Assembly (NCBI GenBank): GCA_977006965.1
Contig: OZ345352.1
Coordinates: 4,216,001-4,280,000, forward strand
Length of the DNA stretch: 64,000 nt
Direction: 5' to 3'
Source: Phymatolithon calcareum
Taxonomy: Eukaryota > Rhodophyta > Florideophyceae > Hapalidiales
A program made the translations under genes and the position numbers. This document shows positions 1-7,985 of this stretch, piece after piece. The notes beneath the pieces were generated by a model. The model searched no databases, was not told the origin of the DNA, and worked only from the letters and a program-made list of their open reading frames with translations. Within the stretch, counting starts at the first letter, position 1, and each line of letters begins with the position of its first letter.

Positions 1-1089
1 TACGTCTTCCTTAACTCCGTTTCCGCTCTTGTAGCACAATCCGAGCTGAACAATTCCTGTATTATCCATCTTCTTGGCAGCGATACGGAAATGTCTCACA
101 GCCTTCTTCTCGTCCTTCACAACCCATGTCCCGTTTAGATACAAAAGCCCAAGTGACACATGTGCATCGCTGTGTCCATCAGCAGCCGCCAAACGATACA
201 GCCGAAGAGCTTCATCCATATCTCCATCGACTCCAATTCCCTTCTCATACATATTGCCAAGACACGTCAAACCATTGTTATTCCCATGATCTGCAGCTAT
301 GCGTATAAGACGTACAGCTTCTGCCATATGTTTCGGTACTCCGTCTCCTAGCAAATAGCAGTGTCCGAGATCCGCATACGATTCTAAATGACCTTTTGCA
401 ACAGCCAGGCGGGTTAAGCGAACAGCTTCGTCCATATCCTGGTCCACAACAAGCCCAGCCCGGTAACAGAATGCAAGCTCGCACAGTCCAGTGGCCGATC
501 CACCGTTTGCAGCCAGTCGGAATAGTCTTACTGCCTCCAATTGGTCTTTAGGAACCCCCCTTCCCAACATGTGACACGTTCCCAGCTCGGCATGAGCATC
601 CATATTTCCCAATTCTCCAGACCGACGGAAAAAGCGCACTCCCTCTTCGTGATTTTCCAAAACGCCTTTCCCTTCTGCAAAACATAAGCCAAGTTGCACC
701 ATTCCGCTACTGCTTCCCTTTCTTACTGTGGCCCGAAACATCTGTACTGCTCTTGCAGCGTTCTTCTCTACGCCATGACCGTTCAAATAGCACCTTCCGA
801 GCTGAACTTTTCCTTCAACGTCCCCGCCCTGTGCTGCAAGTCGGAAAAGCTGAACTGCCTGTAACACGTCTCGACGTACTCCTTGGGCGTTTAGAAAACA
901 CATTCCAAGTCGAGTTTGCGCGACAACATTCCCGTCGTCAGCGGAGATGCGCAACAGACTCACGGCTTTCTTCGCATTCTTTTCCACTCTGTCTCCAAGC
1001 TGAAATCGAATTGCCAATCGCAATATCTCATCTTTTCCGCAGTCTTGAATGACATTACACTCCGAAAGAAAGTGGGCTTGGTCGGCCAT
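1..1089 (-). CDS. Sel1-like repeat (SLR) protein, C-terminus beyond window
   Basis: The minus strand is open from an ATG at 1089 to the left edge, 363 codons without a stop, so the gene continues outside. After a short N-terminus the protein is a string of about ten helical repeats of 35-37 residues with the Sel1 signature A-x-x-x-F/L-R-x-A-A followed by A-x-x-x-L-G-x-C-Y-x-x-G-x-G-V. Examples are AVQLFRLAAQGG and VQLGRCYLNGHGV. The start lies in a good context (AAAATGGCC). No signal peptide or membrane segment is visible. Family knowledge: Sel1 repeats form TPR-like alpha-solenoids that scaffold protein complexes, for example ERAD adaptors and chitin synthase activators. The lack of a signal peptide suggests a cytosolic scaffold rather than an ER SEL1L/Hrd3 protein. 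The partner is unknown. Confidence 0.9.
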   Translation of the reverse strand, partial: MADQAHFLSECNVIQDCGKDEILRLAIRFQLGDRVEKNAKKAVSLLRISADDGNVVAQTRLGMCFLNAQGVRRDVLQAVQLFRLAAQGGDVEGKVQLGRCYLNGHGVEKNAARAVQMFRATVRKGSSSGMVQLGLCFAEGKGVLENHEEGVRFFRRSGELGNMDAHAELGTCHMLGRGVPKDQLEAVRLFRLAANGGSATGLCELAFCYRAGLVVDQDMDEAVRLTRLAVAKGHLESYADLGHCYLLGDGVPKHMAEAVRLIRIAADHGNNNGLTCLGNMYEKGIGVDGDMDEALRLYRLAAADGHSDAHVSLGLLYLNGTWVVKDEKKAVRHFRIAAKKMDNTGIVQLGLCYKSGNGVKEDV

Positions 1090-1255
1090 TTTGAAGGATG
1101 GCTAGATGCCCGAGGTTCGCCGCGCGTAGCTGAAATTTTCCCGCCGTCGGTGCTCGTTGACAATTGAAGGGGAAATTTAGCCAATCAACGCTAGGGGTAT
1201 GGCACTTCTACAGTAGTTATGTATGTAAACTGCTTTCTCCCTGGTACGGCTCGCA

Positions 1256-1404
1256 AGGGAGTGCTTTATTGCTGAATTATCTTCTACTTAGATTACGGCA
1301 GGGCGCTGTTCCTGCTAGGTACTTAGGAAAGCCCTCCTTCTTCTCTGCCTGTCGCTCGAGGTTCGATTCGATTCCACCCGGAGCAAACGCGGTGGTTATT
1401 CTAC
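1256..1404 (-). repeat. Repeat R, copy 1 (interspersed element end)
   Basis: Read on the minus strand, this segment shares a conserved core (CGCCCTGCCGTAATCTAAG) and flanking blocks with 24885-25010 and 28495-28620, both on the plus strand. In the third copy the upstream block reads as the end of an open frame rich in Glu, Lys and Arg. It therefore looks like the end of a transposon polyprotein plus its 3' UTR. The class cannot be assigned. Confidence 0.55.
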
Positions 1405-1409
1405 AGTAG

Positions 1410-2110
1410 TTACTTGAGTTTCAGATCCCGACACCTCCGAAAGGGAACATCTTAACCTTGCGCAGTACCTAGCAATTGGAACAAGGGACCGAGTAGCCTC
1501 CGGAAACATCTCCTTCGACTGACCCGTCAATCACACGCTTTCTAAAAGCATCCTGAGAAAGCCTACATGAACGCCTACAGAGGAGTTCAACGTGGCCCGA
1601 GCCATTGACGAGATACTACGAAATTTTGTTCAAGACGGCACTGACCTTCCGCAAGCAAGTAGTTTCAGAGAAATCGTTGCGGGGATTGCTTTTCAAAGAC
1701 GAAGATGACATCTTGGAATCCCGAAGTAAGAGAAAAATTCCAGATGATCTTCCCGGCTCCGCCCCTGCGATTATCAGACTCGCGAAAAAACGACAACGCC
1801 AATTAGCGCGAAAGTGGGCATACGGTCTATTCCCCCCCCCTCCCCGGCAAAGAATAGTCAACTCGTCAAGCTTGGACTGCGAATCTGATCCTCAAAAGAA
1901 ATCTGCCAAGTGGGCCCGAAGCTTTTCCGTCCGCCCCTATTCCATTGGGGGAATGTTTTTTGCAGCTAGGACTGCGATGTTTACCCCGTATTGAAAGGAT
2001 GTGAGTAGATAAAAAGAGCCACGAAGGGCGTAGCAGCTGAAATGCATCTCCATTCTATGCTCATGAGTTTTTCTTAGGGTCTTAATAATTCTAAATTTAA
2101 AAACATCATT
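1410..2110 (+). pseudogene. LINE A relic: C-terminal extension plus 3' UTR
   Basis: The translation around 1605-1860 contains RSKRKIPDDLP and RQLARKWAYGLFPPP. These match the post-RT extension of the better LINE A copies at 4272-5408 and 31985-32363. Frameshifts and a run of ten C's in the coding part show decay. The 3' UTR has the family hairpin (stem at 1934-1950, CCCC/GGGG) followed by TTTTTTGCAGCTAGG, and ends in an A/T-rich tail near 2110. No TSD was found. Confidence 0.7.
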
Positions 2111-2384
2111 GAGCTGGATGTGCTTAAACGCCTTCTGTTCTCTTCAGAGATGACTCCTGAAATGGAACATGAGTGCACGCGTCTGACACAAGCACTGGAT
2201 GAGAGAGAAGTAAGAGGCAAGGAGATTACAAATGGACAAAGAGCGCCAGCTTTGGAAATCTGTGTAATGTGGCCCTGTTACTCAATGGAGAGACTTTGGG
2301 AGCTTTGAAATAAAAGCGTCAAATATCCCTTCTCGATTTCTTCCTTGTAACTATTTTCGATTACTCATCCCTTGCATGAGAGGC

Positions 2385-2440
2385 TGCAGATGCGTTGGTA
2401 ACTTTTAAATAAAAATTCCAACTTCTTCTTCTCCATCCCT
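2385..2440 (+). repeat. Repeat D 3' end
   Basis: Contains GATGCGTTGGTAACTTTTAA then ATAAAAATT and a TTC-rich stretch. This is the terminal signature of the D repeats seen more completely at 17286-17480, 28214-28430, 47735-47945 and 55118-55280. Confidence 0.6.
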
Positions 2441-2755
2441 TACATCTCAAAACTTGTCAATGAAGACATTGAATGCTCACTTCTCTTCTACCATTAAGAA
2501 GTTCAACATGGCTTTAACGAATCATATGGTGAGCAGGCGGCAATACCTTCATACCGTTTCTTTCTTTTCTTTTATTGCAGAAAAAAAGCTAACTTAAGTT
2601 AATTCCTGGAGATGTTTCCAAACAGCCCCTCATTGTTCACGAATTTGAGTACTTCGAGCGGTTTCTCATTGCAAGTTCCTCTACCGTTTTAGTGCCAACT
2701 CTACCAATAGTCTGGTGTCTTGATATAGTCCGTGCACTACAGCGTAGGAGTAGAT

Positions 2756-3597
2756 TTTTTTTTTTTTTTTTCCTTTCAAGTTTATTTAAAAGCCCCACAG
2801 ACTTCCGAAGATATGGGCAAGGCTTCCTCTGATGCTACCTACCTTTGTGTAGCTCACAAAACGTCCACCAGAATGGCGGACGGGAAAACTCAGGACTCAA
2901 AGTAGTCCTATTTCAGTCCTCTACGGGATTGTTGGTGCTTGGTCTCGACCACTTTTTGTCTTGCCTTCTGCGGATTAATACAAGCCTTCTTCGGTCTCCA
3001 TGCGTTCTATGAGTGTCTTGCTAAATAGTAAGAGCTCATCCAGCGCCTTTTCTGTTTCCAGTCGTTTTTCTCCTTCAAGTTCGTACCCTGCTAACGTGCG
3101 TTCAAGGGTTTCCATATGCTCTCTGGCTCTGGTGCCGAATTCTTCAGTCATACTTGTTGTTGACACCTGTGGGAATCTGCCGCAGGCATACTGCAGCGCT
3201 AGTTGTCTGTGCTTCACCTTGGGGAACTTGAGGATTGCCGGCAATTCTCTTGTCTTGTCGTACGGTATCTTTCTTTTCCGCTTCGATTCTAGGCGGTCTC
3301 CTTCCATTTCCAGAAGTTTCGATCGAAGTGTTTGCGACGATTGGTTCGTTTGGATATGCTTTACAGCTTCACCGAACGGCTCTCTGGTCTCCATCGCGGC
3401 GATATCTTTCCTCGTGTACTGCCATTCATGGTTGTTTCTTCTTTCGGGCACTTCTTTTGAATACATACGTTCTTTCGCCTTGTTCCTTCTCAGCATTTTG
3501 AAGGCCAAGATTTCTCGTCGATGTGCGGCCGCCTGGATCCGGCACAGGAGACGGAGCCTATCCGTCCTTCCTCGGGCCAGTGGCCCGAATACTTGAT
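2756..3597 (-). mobile_element. LINE A insertion 1 (5'-truncated, 14-bp TSD)
   Basis: This is an 842-bp minus-strand insertion whose 3' end is the T run at about 2757-2771. It is bounded by the exact 14-bp repeat GCGTAGGAGTAGAT at 2742-2755 and 3598-3611. The coding part (stop near 2975) gives the end of the RT region (FGPLARG, CRIQAAAHRREILAFKMLRR) and the C-terminal extension. A long homopolymer tail, 5' truncation and TSD are the marks of target-primed reverse transcription. It lies inside LINE C, so it is younger than that copy. Confidence 0.9.
2975..3596 (-). pseudogene. LINE A RT C-terminal extension (fragment in insertion 1)
   Basis: The open frame continues from the insertion's 5' end. 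It is alignable over its length with residues about 170-378 of the copy at 4272-5408, with shared blocks KRKIPYDKTRELPAILKFP and RQLALQYACGRFPQVSTT. The RT catalytic motifs are lost by 5' truncation. The frame is still intact, so insertion is comparatively recent. No separate host function is implied. Confidence 0.85.
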
Positions 3598-4083
3598 GCG
3601 TAGGAGTAGATGCTCAACGGTCTCCTTGGTTCCCACTGAGCAGGCCTTGGGTCGTAATCAACCGAACCATCTTGGAACCCTGCCATCAGTAGCAACATTC
3701 TGCGGCAAGCTAACCCTGGAGGTAGGAACTGCATTCTCCTTATCTTTGTCGAATGATGCGGTTTGATGATGGATGGCGCAGATCATGCCGCTTGTTTAAA
3801 GCAGATGGCGACTGATGCCAAACTCGCAACTAAACCCTGTCTCCAAGCTTTTCGCTTCAGCGTGATATCCTCTCTTCTCTGCGGCTTTGAGTTCTGAAAG
3901 ATGACCTAACAAGTGAAGTGAAATATGAAATCAAGAGCGCCCAAAATGGTATTCAGGATATCTGGACGAACAGTGGCACAGAGGGCTTGAGAACCCTCCC
4001 TCGACGTCCTATGTGCAAGAGACGAACGACGGAATCTTCTTGGACATGTACTCGCATAGACAAGCACAGCATGGTCCTCCAGG

Positions 4084-5414
4084 GTTTTTTTTTTTTTATT
4101 GCAATTTTTTTAAAGCCCCGCAGTCATACGAATATACGGGCAGGGCTTCCTCAGGTGCTGCCCTCGCTAGGGCGGCTCTACTCTTATGTCTGGCATTCTA
4201 TCTGGGGCCCTAGCATGTGTTCGGTTGTTTTGATTGCTCTTCGTAACAGTTTCGAGGCGCCGCTTCTTCTTTCAGTACAGGTCTTCTTCATGCTGCATAC
4301 TCTCGATGATGCTTTTGCTGAAGAGCAAAAGGTCATCTAATGCCTTCTCTGTTGCCGCTCTGTCGTCTTCCTTAAGTTCATAGACCGACAAGTTGCGATC
4401 CAGGGTCTCCATGTGCTGTCTGACTTTGTTTCCGAATCTATCTGCCATCAGTGTGGTAGACACTTGGGGAAATCTTCCAAAGGCGTACTGAACCGCCAGT
4501 TGCCTGTGTTTCAGTTGTGGAAATTTGAGTATTGCGGGGAGTTCTCTTGTCTTGTCGTACGGAATTTTCCTCTTTCTCTTCGATTCCAGGCTCTCTCCTT
4601 CCTTTTTCAGGAATGCTGATCGGAGGTCTTCTGCAGATTGGTTCGCTATTATGTGCTTCATCGCTTCATCAAACGGTTCTCTGGTTTCCATCGATGTGAT
4701 GTCGTTACTTGTGGCTTGAAGCTCTTCTGAATTCCTTCTCTCTGGTGGTTGCATCAGAAACTTTTCTTTCTTCGCTATAGTCCTTCTCAGCATCTTGAAA
4801 GCTAGTATTTCCCGTCGATGGGAAGCAGCTTGGATTCGACATATTAGGCGAAGTCTATCTGTCTTTCCTCGTGCCAGTGGCCCGAAGACTTGTCTGAAAA
4901 ACGTTTGTTCCACTTCCTTGACCGCGCTCTGGACATTTTCTGTCCACGGTGTTAAGTGCATAGCGTACTCCCAGCGTGGCTGGATTAATGCCTTGTATAC
5001 TTGGATGCATTTATGTATGCCAATTCCCTTCTTGAATACCCCTAGTGCACGGAGCTCGTAAAGAGCGATCCTAGCCTTCTTGAGGCGTTGCAACATCAGT
5101 GTATCTGTGACCCCCTCTGGTCCTAGGGATACTCCGAGGTAGGTGACTTCCGCGACATGTGCGAGGGCCTTATTAGCCAGCTGGAATGTCACGCCCGCTG
5201 TCTCATCCGATTCAAGTATCTCGCTTTTTCCTTGTTTCGTGTTCCATGTCATCCCTCGTTCTTGGGCCCATTGAGTGGCTTTGTCTAGCAATCCCTGCAG
5301 AGCGGAAGGTGATTTCGCTAGAAGAATTACGTCATCTGCGAAGAGGATTGAAGGAACGTCGGCCCATTCTCTGGGCACTTCTCCCATGCGTTCCGCAAAC
5401 TCGTCCATGAAGAT
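4084..5414 (-). mobile_element. LINE A insertion 2 (5'-truncated, 12-bp TSD)
   Basis: A 1.33-kb minus-strand element with a homopolymer tail at 4085-4097. It is flanked by TGGTCCTCCAGG at 4072-4083 and 5415-5426. It starts just upstream of the RT block FMDEFAER and runs through RT motif C to the stop and 3' UTR. The 3' UTR carries the family block with AAGCCCTGCCCGTATATTCG and a TTTAAAAAAATTGC end. It is the best preserved LINE A body in the window. Confidence 0.92.
4272..5408 (-). pseudogene. LINE A reverse transcriptase, C-terminal half (378 codons, open)
   Basis: An ATG-initiated frame of 378 codons. Residues 22-32 hold RT motif C as FADDVILLA, with both catalytic aspartates. The following MTWNTKQGKSEIL and VTYLGVSLG blocks are RT motifs D/E, and the thumb carries QPRWEYAMHLTPW. 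From about residue 235 there is a 140-residue extension with the family blocks KRKIPYDKTRELPAILKFP and RQLAVQYAFGRFPQ. No RNase H or Cys/His knuckle follows. Motifs 0 to B, the endonuclease and ORF1 are missing through 5' truncation, so the frame is inactive although open. Confidence 0.88.
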
Positions 5415-5641
5415 TGGTCCTCCAGGTGTTACTTCAGTGTGTCAAACCAACTACGGAATCACTCTTTAGCGGAGTTCAAAAATCAAACAGTTCTCAATAT
5501 CGCAAAGGACAGGATAGAACCGATAAAACTTAGACCTTCAATGCTCTTCTAATATCACTTGGAGAATTGAAGAATACAAAACTGTACAATACAAGAGTGT
5601 TGTTCGGCTGCCTCGTCGTGATCGCAGATGTCTGTTGTCAG

Positions 5642-5851
5642 ATGAGCGGTAATCGCGAAAGAATACTGTTTTACACGGCGTTGTATACACTCGGTGCCGG
5701 ATTCGTCGTTATCGTCGTCGTCTGCACCCGGTCTCTCGTTGAGAGGGGTACCGATGAGACTTTTCCGACTTCTTACGAATTGAACAGCTTGGAGGCTTCT
5801 TTGTGCTGGTCAGCGAGGCAACGGTCTTTTTTAGAACCGATACTCCGTTGA
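5642..5851 (+). CDS. Possible small single-pass membrane protein
   Basis: A 69-codon frame from ATG 5642 with a hydrophobic segment (ALYTLGAGFVVIVVVCT) flanked by Arg-rich ends. It has no recognised family, and no clear promoter or polyadenylation signal. It may be chance; it is listed because the membrane-like segment is well formed. Confidence 0.15.
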   Translation: MSGNRERILFYTALYTLGAGFVVIVVVCTRSLVERGTDETFPTSYELNSLEASLCWSARQRSFLEPILR

Positions 5852-5859
5852 ACTGTGGT

Positions 5860-7985
5860 TCGTTCCACGCATCAGCAGTAGTAATGCACTTCTATGTCGT
5901 GCACATACAGTCCCAACGCATTGTACTTCGCAGTCCAAAAACAGGTAGGGGAAGTCGGACTTCCGAAGTCCCCAGATGTTATTGGAGCTGGTTTTGGTAG
6001 GTGTGTTGGGCATAGAACTCCCTTAGCATTGTGACCTTTGAGACCACTTGGTCGCTCTTATTTTGACACGTGTCTTGTTACGAGTTACGACATGCGAGCT
6101 ACTGCACTAAAACGAGAATTTCCCTGTAGCGAGTCTGATAGATGACATCGCTTGTTTCATGTCGGCTGCATCGAGGACGATTTGAATCTCGTTGCTAATC
6201 ATCACGCTTTCAGATGGATATGTATTGATCTATTTAAAAGCTCCCAACGCTTTACATAGGACTTTTCGAACGGTTTTCTAATGTAGCGTAGTTTAGTCAC
6301 TCATGACCTCTTTACTGACAAGCTCACGTGTGAGTCGTTTTCACTCATCTTCCCACATCAGGGCCCATTTGCGAGATGATAAAATGCGTTGGAGTGCAAC
6401 CTGCTAAGTTACCGTTTTAGCAGCACAGTAGACTCGCCCAGTATCGATTTTCTCTACACAATGACATTCTATAAAAAATCAGCCTCAGGCATGTCAGCCG
6501 TGTCGTTGTCAGATGCATGGCACATCGCCGCAATGGGACGCACCAAGTGCAGTAGGTCAGTAGAGTTTTCAGAAAAGTCTGTAGTTCTCAAATCGTCAAA
6601 TTTCTCCATGCACTGGCTATTCTTAGTACCTCATCTTTTAGTTTTTAGATGTCCCACTCTTCTGATCATGTTCAGTTCAGATCTGGGGAGAAAAATCTCC
6701 TTTCCGCATTGCCCATTGGCTCGATTTTCCAGTTCATACAGCATGATATCATGAAGAGATGAGTACCAATCTCTACATCGGATAGCGATGTATCATATCC
6801 AGATACATCAAGAACCCATGCCGGACTTTATCGATGTTTCTGATAAGTTGCATTTCGCTTCAAATCTCGAAAAGAATACATATGTATTTTTTACAAAAAA
6901 TACAACTGAAGTCTTTTTGAAAATCTATCAAAACAGTGACTATGACAAGTGTCATTGATGTCTGATAATTCACATCTCTTCTGCTCCACGGCTCGTCCAA
7001 AGTTGATGCATTGATATAAATCACAACCGTGACGTAAATGTCTACACTCCCCCCTTGCACACAATACAGTTTCCTCTCAAATCTGACGACTCCCCTCGCA
7101 ATCGCACCGCCCTTCACCCTTCCCGTTGCCTTTCTTGCTCGCGAACGATCCGCAGCAGGTGCAACTGCATGCACCCCACCATCTATCCCACGAACACTGC
7201 ACGGATCCATATCGTTCCACCTGGTTGGCTCGCAACAACACCCACCCACCCATCAGGTGTAGTTACGAGCCAAGATGTTTCCACCTTTCCCATCCCCTCA
7301 ACTTTCACAGTGCTCTTTGCCCACTGCAATCACACCGTCCAATCGGGCGGGAGATGAGCAACAAAGCCCTACCCAATGTCGCGGCGGTATCATTCGGACA
7401 GACAGACGTCAGCAATCTCGACTTCTCCACTGCGGGCGTAGAAATTGCAAAATTCAACTGTATACAGGCACCGCCCTCACGCCCGCACGCACAGGGGCTT
7501 CCGGGCGGTGCGCTGAAAGCATTACCCGGTGAGGTATGACCATTCCCACTATTGTCCATGCGCCAGAATGCAATCTTCACGCTCCCATCCTCCCTCTCGC
7601 GGCTTCACCCTCCCCACTTTCCGCAACGCGGACCCACTGCAAAATAAGAGAATGCTTGCAACTTCACTAGATAATCGAACGTGTCTGAATCATTTTACTA
7701 CGGCCATACCGCCAGAGTGGGTCGGGTTCCGCACTACGGGAACAACTCCAGCACATGAACACTACGCAGTCTTCTCCGATAGAATCTCCACCCAGCATAT
7801 AGCACAGCTACATAAAATCGACAACGGACTTTGCAAACGAAACTTTTGCATGGTAATACACACAGGCAACCTAACCACCGCAAGACAGCGGTGCCAGTAG
7901 CCCTGACAAACAGAAAATGACGGTAGAACAAAAAGGAAACATTAGCGCTCCTTGCACGAAACTACTAGTATTGTCCACTATACTT
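5860..7985. other. Non-coding stretch, with one repeat E tail
   Basis: At 6218-6260 lies a repeat E end on the minus strand (GATCTATTTAAAAGCTCCCA). The region 7040-7600 is C-rich with overlapping short frames in several phases, as expected from base composition; none has a recognisable domain. A 91-codon minus frame (7305-7580) starts with ATG and is Cys/Gly-rich but matches nothing I know. No gene can be supported. Confidence 0.4.

Larger units (their letters stand above)
2560..3770 (-). pseudogene. LINE C C-terminus and 3' end, split by a LINE A insertion
   Basis: The two halves (3612-3770 and 2560-2755) join across the LINE A insertion into the LINE C C-terminus: a Cys/His knuckle with ETVEHLL, then the conserved GTKTVEEIC region and NIPRR-stop seen intact at 15618-15806. 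The 3' end has the GCTAACTTAAGTTA palindrome, CTGCAATAAA and a GAAA-rich tail. Family knowledge: such C-terminal CCHC-like knuckles follow RT or RNase H in many non-LTR elements. The frame is broken. Confidence 0.75.
3891..5520 (+). pseudogene. Unidentified open frame interrupted by LINE A insertion 2
   Basis: Reading from 3891 (stop at 3888-3890) the plus strand is open to the TSD at 4072-4083. If the insertion and one TSD copy are left out, the same frame continues from 5427 to a TAG at about 5518, roughly 100 codons in all. The N-terminal part looks like an amphipathic helix (DDLTSEVKYEIKSAQNGIQD). There is no ATG near its beginning, and no family is recognised. It could be part of an older element or a chance frame. 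Confidence 0.3.

Noticed and set aside
1350-1385. GGTTCGATTCGATTCCACCC resembles a tRNA T-arm
   Set aside because: It belongs to repeat R, which recurs elsewhere without the motif; no cloverleaf is present.
2757-2771. T run as a polymerase III terminator
   Set aside because: It is the reverse complement of the poly(A) tail of LINE A insertion 1, shown by the flanking 14-bp TSD.
7038-7900. Several overlapping frames of 74-137 codons in C-rich DNA
   Set aside because: Open in many phases because of base composition, mostly without ATG starts or domains.
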